Shown here: positions 21,001 to 29,187 of the stretch, in pieces
Position numbering within the stretch: position 1 is the stretch's first letter
Layout of the letters: each line of letters starts with the position of its first letter
Assembly: GCF_037325665.1 (NCBI RefSeq)
Contig: NC_090252.1
Coordinates: forward strand, 54,067,591-54,131,590
Length of the DNA stretch: 64,000 nt
Reading direction: 5' to 3'
Source of the DNA: Littorina saxatilis
Taxonomy: Eukaryota; Mollusca; Gastropoda; Littorinimorpha; Littorinidae
Notes under the pieces: model-generated
What the model was told of the DNA's origin: nothing
What the model saw: the letters and a program-made list of their open reading frames with translations, nothing else
Database searches by the model: none
Program-made: the position numbers and the translations under genes

Positions 21001-24000
21001 ATCGTTACACTTGAGACTTTATCAGGATTGGCACGTCTATACATGTGTGAATGTGATTGTGAATCACTGAATGCCACAAGGCACATTAAACATTATACAG
21101 TAGAACCCCCCCCCCCTTTTTAAGACCTCCAAACATCTAAGAAAATCAGGTCTTAAAAAGGAGGGAGTCTTAAAATGGGGGTACACTTACACAGGTTATG
21201 AACAAAACGACTGAGAAAACAGGATTTTTAAAGGGAGGGAGTCTTAAAAAGGAGGGAGTCTTAAATGGGGGTTCCACTGTACAGTCTACCGGCCTTTTGC
21301 ACAGTTGCCAAACATCGCTGTTCTTTTGTTGCACAAAAGCCAGTGAATGTTGCCTTCTCTCAGTTGTCTGTGCAGAGTGCAATGCAACCTAGACAAGGTG
21401 AACCCTGTATCTCTACATGTGTAACGCTGATGATCGTGCGGTATTTATAGCGACCTGGATTTGTAACAATCTGGCTGCTCCGTGTCAAGGTCATAGAGGG
21501 CTAAAATATCACGTAGCATATATATTAACTCTACCTGTCCCAAGATATGCCAGTTGGTGGTCTAAAGTTCTTTTAAACTAGTCAGTCAGGAGGTCTGAAA
21601 TGGTGTACAACCACAGGGACACACAGAAACTATACATGTGATACTGATAGCATAAAATAAGGGGGCGTGCAGGTGTGTGTGTCAGGTGTCTGTTTTTGAT
21701 ATTTTGTTCTGACTCTGAGAGGGAGACACAAAACTTCTATAAAAGATGTAACATGTTACATCAAGATTATACTTGCTACCACTGACTATGTGCATTAGTT
21801 AGAGTAATTTAGAGAGCAATTCATGTGAACAGAGGACCAAGGGCAATCTCTATCAACTGTTTTGCTTGGGTGTGTATCGCTATCCCTACGTGTTATTTGT
21901 GCTACATGTGATTTGTGGTATGTGCCGCTATCACTACGTTGATTAGTGCTACACAAATATTTTTTTCTACGAGTCGCTATCATTTGTTCATAAGCACTAC
22001 GTGTCGATAGCACTATACATCTTCTAGCGCTATGTGTCATTATCGCTAAGTACTTGTCAATACCACTACTTATTTAATGACGACTCTCTCTTTCTCACTT
22101 TCTTTTTTGCTCTCTCGCTCTCACTCCTTCTGTTTTGTGTGTGTAAGGTAAGATTTATAACATAAGAAAGGAACACTTTATTGTCCATTTTCAGAAAACA
22201 CAAGAATGGACATTTCTTTTGGCGTAACATCGCACAGCGCATAAAATATACTAAAACACAACGATTAATAAGAAAACATAATGAGCAAGTGTCACCAAAT
22301 AGTTAAACATGAACACGAAATCACTTGTATGTACGCACACACAAAAAAAACACACACACACACACACACACACCAACACACACCAACACACAGAGAAACA
22401 TCGGTGTATGCATACGGTATCACGAGAGAGAGAGAAAGTGAGAAAGAGAGGGGGGAGAGAGACGAGGAGAGGGAGCGATTGAGAGGTACAGAGAGAGATA
22501 ACGTATGAGAGAGCTGGAGAAAGAGATAGATAGATAGAGAGCGACACACAGCCAGACCGACAAAACAGCAGACACAAACACACACGCACGCACAGAGAGA
22601 AGTATCTGCAGTTTGAACATGTAGTACTTGTAGTGCTATCGACACGTAGCGCTACAGTACATTGGTTTTTCACAAAATAGTGATATGCACGCACAGAGAG
22701 AAGTATCTGCAGTTTGAACATGTAGTACTTGTAGTGCTATCGACACGTAGCGCTACAGTACATTGGTTTTTCACAAAATAGTGATATGCACGCACAGAGA
22801 GAAGTATCTGCAGTTTGAACATGTAGTACTTGTAGTGCTATCGACACGTAGCGCTACAGTACATTGGTTTTTCACAAAATAGTGATATGCACGCACAGAG
22901 AGAAGTGTCTGCAGTTTGAACATGTAGTACTTGTAGTGCTATCGACACGTAGCGCTACAGTACATTGGTTTTTCACAAAATAGTGATATGCACGCACAGA
23001 GAGAAGTGTCTGCAGTTTGAACATGTAGTACTTGTAGTGCTATCGACACGTAGCGCTACAGTACATTGGTTTTTCACAAAATAGTGATATGCACGCACAG
23101 AGAGAAGTATCTGCAGTTTGAACATGTAGTACTTGTAGTGCTATCGACACGTAGCGCTACAGTACATTGGTTTTTCACAAAATAGTGATATGCACGCACA
23201 GAGAGAAGTATCTGCAGTTTGAACATGTAGTACTTGTAGTGCTATCGACACGTAGCGCTACAGTACATTGGTTTTTCACAAAATAGTGATATGCACGCAC
23301 AGAGAGAAGTATCTGCAGTTTGAACATGTAGTACTTGTAGTGCTATCGACACGTAGCGCTACAGTACATTGGTTTTTCACAAAATAGTGATATGCATGCA
23401 CAGAGAGAAGTATCTGCAGTTTGAACATGTAGTACTTGTAGTGCTATCGACACGTAGCGCTACAGTACATTGGTTTTTCACAAAATAGTGATATGCACGC
23501 ACAGAGAGAAGTGTCTGCAGTTTGAACATGTAGTACTTGTAGTGCTATCGACACGTAGCGCTACAGTACATTGGTTTTTCACAAAATAGTGATATGCACG
23601 CACAGAGAGAAGTGTCTGCAGTTTGAACATGTAGTACTTGTAGTGCTATCGACACGTAGCGCTACAGTACATTGGTTTTTCACAAAATAGTGATATGCAC
23701 GCACAGAGAGAAGTATCTGCAGTTTGAACATGTAGTACTTGTAGTGCTATCGACACGTAGCGCTACAGTACATTGGTTTTTCACAAAATAGTGATATGCA
23801 CGCACAGAGAGAAGTATCTGCAGTTTGAACATGTAGTACTTGTAGTGCTATCGACACGTAGCGCTACAGTACATTGGTTTTTCACAAAATAGTGATATGC
23901 ACGCACAGAGAGAAGTATCTGCAGTTTGAACATGTAGTACTTGTAGTGCTATCGACACGTAGCGCTACAGTACATTGGTTTTTCACAAAATAGTGATATG

Positions 24001-27000
24001 CACGCACAGAGAGAAGTATCTGCAGTTTGAACATGTAGTACTTGTAGTGCTATCGACACGTAGTGCTACAGTACATTGGTTTTTCACAAAATAGTGATAT
24101 GCACGCACAGAGAGAAGTATCTGCAGTTTGAACATGTAGTACTTGTAGTGCTATCGACACGTAGCGCTACAGTACATTGGTTTTTCACAAAATAGTGATA
24201 TGCACGCACAGAGAGAAGTATCTGCAGTTTGAACATGTAGTATTTGTAGTGCTATCGACACGTAGCGCTACAGTACATTGGTTTTTCACAAAATAGTGAT
24301 ATCGACACGTAGAACTTTCTATTGAGACATAGTGATAATGGCACGTGTGGCACTTCTGTTTTTGGGTGTCGATAGCACTGCAGAAAATAGCGCAAACGAT
24401 ACGTAGCACAAATGACATGTAGCGCTATCACTGCAGGGGCGCACTGGTTAGCTTTGTACCCGAAAGATGTTATTACGATTCAGATTTGAACTGACACAAC
24501 ATTATACATTTTTCACAATTTTCACAATCGTTTTGAAACTGGAAGAAGTGAAGGTTCAACATCGACACTTGTCGGAGGTTGTATTCCCGAACCACCCAGT
24601 CCTTTTCTTTTTCTTTTACAGTGGAACCACCTTTTTAAGACCCCCAGAATTCTGAGAAAGCTGTAGGTCTTAAATTAAAGGGAGCCTTAAATTGGGGGTT
24701 CCACTGTTACTGTAGCACTAGGAACACACTTAGGCATGACATTCAAATTCCTTTGATAATTTACACACCAAAGTTGTGAGTTTTCCTGCATGGCACTATG
24801 ATCATTTGGCCTAACTCAGTGTGATACAAAAAAACCGTCTTTTAAAAAAAAAAGTATTTATCAATTAATTGTCACTCATTTCTTGCTGAATTCTATGGCT
24901 TGTGTGGATTTGTCAACGTGTTTCTTTTTCTGTTCCAGGCTGGAGGTATTGTACCTTATCCTCTATACCTCCATTTTCAAACTCACCCCTTTTTAAGACG
25001 CTAATGTCTCAGGTCCTTACTTTGGCGGTCTTGAAATGAGCGTTCCGCTGTATTTTTAAATATGTTCATTTTTTTCTGCTCCCAGGCTGGAGGTACTGTA
25101 CCTGGGCGGCAACCAGCTGACAGAGATTCCGGCAGAAGTGGGTCACCTGCACAGCCTGGTGGGATTGAACCTGTCTGACAATCGCCTGCAGTCGCTGCCC
25201 CCCACCCTCATCTCCCTGCGTCGTCTGCAGTCGCTCAACCTCCACAACAACCTGCTGCAGACGCTGCCGCCACAGATCGTGTCCCTCAACCTGGTGGAGC
25301 TCAGTCTGCGCAAGAACCCGCTAGTCAACCGCTTCGTTCAGGTCGGCTGCACTTCTTTTTTGACTTAATTAAGTACCAGTGGATTCCCGCTGATCATGCT
25401 CTCCTGTCTCTAACCCTACCTAAGAGTGCATGTCCAGTGTTGTTCTTAGGCCTCGGTCTTTGGTCAATGACGCAGAGTTTTTTTTATCCAACACATTGTT
25501 CTTACCCCTGACCACTTGACAGTTTTGATATTTAGCATTTCTGAAGGTACAATTTTTTTTTAATCAAGCTGGACCTATACAAATTTTTAGTCCAGGTCCG
25601 ACTAACCTATTAATTATCCTCTTTGAAACAACTTTGCATGTATTGAAGTTTGAACTGACAATATGGTTCAAGGTGGAGATCGAAGATCAAATACAATGTC
25701 ATCATCATGATTGTCTTGTTCTGCAACAGGACCTTGTGTACAATCCCCCCTCCCTGCTGGAGCTGTCTGGCCGAGTGGTCAAGGTGGAGAAGATCAGATA
25801 CTGTCGTGATGACCTGCCGCTCAACCTGGTCAGGTACCTCGACTCGGCCCAGCGCTGCGTCAACCCCAAGTGCAAAGGTATTGCTGCTACCACTTTGTTT
25901 AGAGAGAAAGATACTATAAAATAATAGTTTATGAAAATTATTGCTGCTACCTGTTCTGTTTAGAGAGAAAGATACGATTTTTATTTTTTTTAATTTTTTT
26001 TGTTTGTTTAAGGTAATTCTTTGTGAAAGGTATTGCGGCTACCTAGTGTTATAAGACAAAAATAATGGTTTCTGAAAGGTATTGCTGCTACCTGTTTGTT
26101 TAGAGAGAAAGATACGATTTTTTATTTTTATTTTTTGATAATTCTTTGTGAAATGTATTGCTGCTACCTGGTGTTTGTTTAGAGAGGGAGACACTGACAC
26201 TGATTGTATTGTGTAGGCCAACGACCCATTCACAAACGTGGGGGAAAAATAGATGTAATTAGAGAAAAAGCAGAACAACGTATGCAACAAACATTAAAAA
26301 AACCATACATTGCAAATACACACACACAAACAGACCAACACTGTTTGACAGATCCCTGGTATCCCAGAGACTGACTGACTATTTGGGTTTTACGTCCTCT
26401 TAGACCAGTTGGCCTATATTGGGACAGGTATTGGTAATGTGCTAAAGATATGGTGTGATACTTTGACTCGAACAAGCTCGCTGTGGCTGTCTTCTTCGAC
26501 ACACCAGCATTGGGTTTGTCTCGTCAAAGTATCGAAATACGATCATGATAATCAGAGACGAGAGATGGTGCATGCGTGTCTTCATGTTTTCCAAGCCCTG
26601 AGACTTTCGCTGTGAACTTGGGATCTTTTTCGTGCGCATGTGTGCACACGGGGGTGTTCGGACACCGAAGAGAGTCTGCGCACAGTTGACTCCGAGAAAT
26701 AAATCTCTCGCCGAACGTGGGGTTCGAACTCAATCCCAGAGAAGGAGAGAGATGAGATAAGATAAGAATTATGTGTTAATGAGAGTAACAGAATAAGCAA
26801 ACAGGTGCTTTTTTTACATCCAGCCATTGCCCTTGAGAGGGATTAATCTAATGGCCATATATTAAATAAATGGGAAAAAATAAACCAGAAAAAAAAAGAA
26901 AAAGAAAAAGTATTATTATCAAGTAATAAAAGTAGCTTTAATCAAGTAGAGAGAGAGAGCGAGGTTTAATGTGATGATGTGCTTCTGACAAAACAATGTT

Positions 27001-28245
27001 TTTGTTCCTATGACAATTGGACGAATAGATAATTAGTCCAGGTGTAACGGACTTATTCAAGTTATTATCCTCTGGGAATAACTCTGTGTGTGTGTGGGTG
27101 CTTTTGTGTGTTTTAAATGTGATTATCACAGCAATTTATTTTGCGATATTTTTCCATAGATATTTCAGTGCTTGAAGTGTTGTCCTTTGAGAGTGTGGCG
27201 AGGTATTTGTGTATTTGATTGATGAGAATACATGTGTGTGCATGTTCATTTTACTGGCAGAAGTGCTAGCATTGTTTAAGCCTGTCGAAGTATTATTCGC
27301 GAAGCTAGCGGTTCAGAGCTTAAAGCATTGAATTTATATTTGATTCATGAGAATATGCGTGTTTGTGTGTTCATTTTACTGGCAGAAGTGCTAGCATTGT
27401 TTAAGCCTGTCGAAGTATTATTCACGAAGCTAGCGGTTCAGAGCTTTAGCACTGAATTTTTAGTTTAAATGACTTCGCGAAATCGACTTCGGGCTCGATT
27501 AACAGGGGTGGGACTTTTCCGCTATTTCACGGATTTCCGCGGACACAACTTACGAATTCCGCTGGAGTAATCTATTTTTTCGCGTCCCATTTCATCACAG
27601 TATTTATAACTTGTTGACTGAATGATATGGAGAGAAGTGAAGATGGAACAGAACACTGGAGGCTTGAGAGTTAAATTGTGCTTCAATGCATTGGGGCGTC
27701 ACTTGGATCATACTATTGCCAGTATTGGATTATGGATACATGGTTCATTACGTAAATATGCACCATTACAATGTTACCATGGTTGTGTGAAAGTGTGTGT
27801 GTGTTTTTTTTTGTTTTTTTTTTCTCCGAGTGTGGAGAATGTCTTTTTTACCCGATCCAAACGGGTTGAATTTTAGTCTCAGAATGCACCAGATTGCACA
27901 GATTTTAATGTACCATTTAAAAAAAAATCGGGGGCATCCCCGAATCCCCCCTAAAAAAAAGGGATTTCCTCTTTTTTTCATCACAAGAGAGTCCCACCCC
28001 TGATTAAGGACTGAGTTGACAACATTCCTCACACCCTGTACATGATTGTTCCAGGTGTTTACTTCACATCACGGGTGGAGCACGTCAAGTTTGTGGATTT
28101 TTGCGGCAAGTACCGCCTGCCGCTGTTGCAGTACCTGTGTTCCCCCACCTGTACCACCACCGAACCCAGCTTCTGCGGCTCCGACAGCGACACGGAGGAT
28201 GAGGACAGCGCAAGGGAGAGAATGCGACGAGTCTTGCTGGGATGA
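16019..28245 (+). CDS. LRRC58: Leucine-rich repeat protein LRRC58
   Basis: Four exons, 16019-16494, 25086-25341, 25730-25877 and 28055-28245, join in phase to 1071 bp (356 residues plus stop). Human LRRC58 is about 371 residues. The N-terminus is Ser/Glu-rich, then come about nine LRRs with the LxxLxLxxNxL pattern (for example LVSLQLNNNDILQLPSSIG and LYLGGNQLTEIPAEVG). The family-specific C-terminus has DLVYNPPSLLEL, PNLV-type spacing before CVNPKCKG, then KFVDFCGKYRLPLLQYLCSP and an acidic tail ending RMRRVLLG. All introns are GT-AG. The ATG at 16019 has G at -3 and G at +4. Recent work connects human LRRC58 with cullin-RING ubiquitin ligation of cysteine dioxygenase; that is recalled knowledge and is not visible here. 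Confidence 0.95.
16716..16881. repeat. (GA)n and (GT)n microsatellite
   Basis: Imperfect GA repeats followed by about 13 GT repeats. Confidence 0.95.
17043..17146 (-). mobile_element. 0.86 kb repeat family, short fragment
   Basis: It matches the left end of the copies at 33230, 36506 and 59675 in reverse (gatcggtccagtagtttac, the CA run, then cgtctcgattccccctc). The fragment ends exactly where the FLYWCH coding relic is cut off. Confidence 0.8.
17129..17738 (-). pseudogene. PHD-like/FLYWCH transposon protein relic
   Basis: Two overlapping frames on the - strand. The first (17738-17532) reads LLCADGPCGRWQHRICG through DWRCQDC, a Cys/His pattern of a PHD-like finger. The second (17599-17129) holds an acidic Asp/Glu/Gly stretch and then the start of a FLYWCH finger (HPLLVDSDRYTYGVH, TWRC). 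A frameshift near 17532-17599 separates them, and the FLYWCH part is truncated near 17150 by another repeat. FLYWCH fingers often accompany MULE transposases. No transposase domain remains. Confidence 0.6.
18004..18032. repeat. (GA)n microsatellite
   Basis: A short GA run followed by a G run inside the TIR element. Confidence 0.9.
18358..18994 (+). pseudogene. LINE ORF2 C-terminus (RNase H and Cys-rich tail)
   Basis: The open frame runs from the insertion edge to the stop at 18992-18994; its first internal ATG is at 18386. It contains the RNase H stretches YKAEAEAL, VFLSDALSVLQAL and WIPAHCGIPGNERADELAK, followed by a Cys/His tail, CACGQEDQTAEHILQRCPLL. These are typical of RNase H-bearing LINEs of the I/Jockey group. 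The frame has no internal stop, so the copy is young. It lacks the endonuclease and reverse transcriptase parts by 5' truncation. Confidence 0.85.
18358..19026 (+). mobile_element. 5'-truncated LINE, RNase H end
   Basis: A 669 bp insertion flanked by a perfect 13 bp target duplication, accgccccgcatc, at 18345-18357 and 19027-19039. It ends in (aag)n. Only the C-terminal part of the LINE ORF is present. It interrupts sequence that continues with a ttttaagacc-type MITE relic at 19040. It lies in LRRC58 intron 1 in the sense orientation. Confidence 0.93.
19370..19505 (-). repeat. SINE fragment
   Basis: cttcctcttcgttcgtgggc and the following bases match the 3' part of the SINE at 20124-20483. 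The tRNA-like 5' part is missing. Confidence 0.55.
20124..20483 (-). mobile_element. tRNA-derived SINE, full length
   Basis: A 360 bp element between 12 bp duplications, aacactgtcatt, at 20112-20123 and 20484-20495. Read on the - strand it starts with a tRNA-like head holding an A-box-like stretch (tggcctagtgaa) and a B-box-like stretch (tgttcaaattcc). A central motif gcacggaaaagatcctgg follows, and it ends in (gaa)n. It lies in LRRC58 intron 1. Confidence 0.9.
20685..20790. repeat. Short inverted repeat around a TTAGGG-like core
   Basis: Repeats of ctcgttactcccccgg on the left pair with ccgggggagtaacgag on the right. The loop side contains aagggttagggttagg. No coding content. Confidence 0.7.
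21098..21279. mobile_element. MITE, cagtggaacc family (TA duplication), copy 1
   Basis: It starts cagtagaacccccc and ends gggggttccactg, flanked by TA on both sides. Inside, cttttttaagacc/ggtcttaaaaagg-type motifs repeat. TA duplication and size fit a Tc1/mariner-type MITE. Other copies are at 24619, 31663 and 58110. Confidence 0.85.
22345..22560. repeat. (CA)n and (GA)n microsatellites
   Basis: A CA run, imperfect GA runs and (gata)n. They explain the short low-complexity frames here. Confidence 0.95.
22586..24302. repeat. 101 bp satellite array, 17 units
   Basis: The period is exactly 101 bp, with units starting at 22586 + 101k for k = 0 to 16. Units begin gcacgcacagagagaag and contain tagtgctatcgacacgtagc and ttggtttttcacaaaatag. 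Almost the only variation is atctg versus gtctg near base 20. The gtctg units are numbers 4, 5, 10 and 11, which suggests that a block of six units was duplicated. Unit 9 has gcatgca at its start, unit 15 has tagtgct, and unit 17 has tatttg. Confidence 0.97.
24619..24706. mobile_element. MITE, cagtggaacc family, copy 2
   Basis: It starts cagtggaaccacc and ends gggggttccactg, with ttttaagaccc and gtcttaaatt inside. It is a short internally deleted version. Confidence 0.8.
24925..24965 (+). repeat. Duplicate of the LRRC58 exon 2 acceptor
   Basis: ctgttccaggctggaggtat followed by tgtacc nearly matches the true exon 2 start (ctgctcccaggctggaggta, ctgtacc at 25077-25103). It is a good acceptor in the same phase as exon 2. 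Splicing here would add about 18 residues and reach a TAA at 24994-24996. Confidence 0.75.
24980..25053. repeat. MITE relic, cagtggaacc family
   Basis: cacccctttttaagacgc and gcggtcttgaaatgagcg + ttccgctgt look like decayed arms of the TA-type MITE. They lie between the decoy acceptor and real exon 2. Confidence 0.5.
25086..25341 (+). CDS. LRRC58: LRRC58 exon 2
   Basis: 256 bp after ctcccag. It completes the split arginine codon and encodes 85 residues of four LRRs (LEVLYLGGNQL to PLVNRFVQ). The donor is cag|gtcggc. It is GC-rich compared with the flanking introns. Confidence 0.95.
25435..25632 (+). mobile_element. MITE, cagtgttgttc family, copy 1 (decayed)
   Basis: It starts cagtgttgttcttaggcctc and resembles 31310-31520 through tccaggtccgactaacct. 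The right end is decayed (gaaacaactttg). The flanks catgtc and catgta match at five of six bases. It lies in LRRC58 intron 2. Confidence 0.65.
25730..25877 (+). CDS. LRRC58: LRRC58 exon 3
   Basis: 148 bp after ctgcaacag. It encodes DLVYNPPSLLELSGRVVKV through CVNPKCK plus one base of a glycine codon. It aligns with the DLTYDPPTLLEL to CPNPKC block of the vertebrate protein. The donor is aaag|gtattg. Confidence 0.95.
25875..26215. repeat. Tandem copies of the exon 3 donor region
   Basis: The string ggtattgctgctacc with gtttagagagaaagatac recurs about five times (near 25875, 25937, 26030, 26078 and 26154). The first copy overlaps the true exon 3 donor, so several donor-like sites follow it. 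Confidence 0.8.
26371..26732 (-). mobile_element. SINE with B-box-like head
   Basis: A 362 bp element between 10 bp duplications, atcccagaga, at 26361-26370 and 26733-26742. On the - strand it starts gagttcgaaccccacg (B-box-like), has the central motif gcacgaaaaagatcccaag, and ends in a (cagt)n tail. The central motif is shared with the SINE at 20124-20483, but the heads and tails differ. It lies in LRRC58 intron 3. Confidence 0.8.
27237..27463. repeat. ~124 bp tandem duplication
   Basis: gttcattttactggcagaag through gctagcggttcagagct occurs twice (starts near 27244 and 27369) with few differences. Confidence 0.85.
27503..28001. mobile_element. MITE, caggggtggga family, copy 1
   Basis: The ends read caggggtgggact and agtcccacccct, flanked by gattaa at 27497-27502 and 28002-28007. 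Inside are tttccgcggacacaact and a run of mismatched poly-A/C. Related copies lie at 45917 and 46331. CAGGGGTG ends resemble hAT or a related superfamily, but the apparent 6 bp duplication is short for hAT. Confidence 0.75.
28055..28245 (+). CDS. LRRC58: LRRC58 exon 4 and stop
   Basis: 191 bp after gttccag. It completes the glycine codon and encodes VYFTSRVEHVKFVDFCGKY, RLPLLQYLCSPTC, the acidic SDSDTEDEDSARERM and VLLG, then TGA at 28243-28245. The block matches the conserved C-terminus of vertebrate LRRC58. Confidence 0.95.
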
Positions 28246-28289
28246 GTTGTCTGCCCCTTCACGACAGTTTTGCGAGTGTGTGTGTGTGT

Positions 28290-28418
28290 GTGGTGTATCG
28301 GACAGTCGGCCCTGTGCGACTGTGGAGAGGCGGACCAGACATTGCTGCTCTTCCTGCAGACTTGCCAACCGATATAGATACATGTACAACCATCACTGAA
28401 CGCTGAAGAAGAAGAAGT
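28290..28418 (+). repeat. LINE 3' end relic in the LRRC58 3' region
   Basis: One frame reads CDCGEADQT, matching the Cys tail CACGQEDQT of the LINE at 18358. A (gaa)n tail follows near 28405-28418. It probably forms part of the LRRC58 3' UTR. Confidence 0.6.
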
Positions 28419-28796
28419 GTGTGTGATTATAATATAGCATTTGACATAACAGTGTTCCCTGTTATAATAAGGTTAGAAACTCTGGTTTTTAACCTTGGAC
28501 TGAAAAGTGAGAAAAAAAGACGGAAAGTTTATGATGTGATAATAACAGAATACTTATTAGGTTTCAAAATTGGTGAGCCTTTTTGTTGAGCTAAGGGGCA
28601 TAGTGTTCACTAAGCGGACTCACGTGATGGCGGACACACAAGCACGGTGAAAGTAGTGAGCTTTCAACGCCTGCTGGTCTGTGCGTTAAACATGTCTCTG
28701 ACCTAAGGACAGCACAGCAAGTGACCTTTGGCTGTTATCACTGACATCACCTTGCTAAAATGACCTAAGGTTCGCAACTTTATGCAGAAGCACTCA

Positions 28797-29012
28797 TTAG
28801 GCCCCCCCAAAAAAATAGTCTGTTTACGGTAACCCGCCCGACCCTATTTTTTTCGCGCAACCCTAGACTTTTTTTGGCATTTGGGGGAAAAAACAAAACA
28901 AAAAACAAACGTAAAAATATGGTTTTTTGGGGGGAAAAAAATCTTGACCTACCGACCCTATTTTTTTGGCCTATGTTACCGTAAACAGACCTTTTTTTTT
29001 TTTTGCCTTAGA
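28797..29012. mobile_element. MITE, gtctgttt family, copy 2
   Basis: Inverted ends carry agtctgtttacggtaac and gttaccgtaaacagac, with poly-A/poly-T tracts outside. Inner motifs are ccgaccctatttttt on both arms. Confidence 0.85.
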
Positions 29013-29187
29013 TGTCTCCAACTGAGGGAAGCATTGCAATTGCACTTTGGCCGTTATCACTGACATCACCTTGATACAATGAGCGAAGGGTCACCAACTC
29101 TTAGTCTTAGCAGAAAGACTCATGAGATGTAGTTTTGGGTTGACAGAAAATGGATTTGTGCTGTGATAGTAGTGTCAGTGCATTATA

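Larger units (their letters stand above)
21890..24437. mobile_element. Foldback-like element carrying a 101 bp array
   Basis: Degenerate motifs of the type gctacgtgtcgatagc cluster at 21890-22060. The same motifs in inverted orientation cluster at 24300-24437. Between them lie CA/GA repeats (22340-22560) and the 101 bp tandem array. Boundaries are approximate. I infer one element with long, subrepeat-built inverted ends. Confidence 0.6.

Noticed and set aside
22586-24302. CRISPR-like array
   Set aside because: Units are contiguous 101 bp satellites with no variable spacers, in an animal genome.
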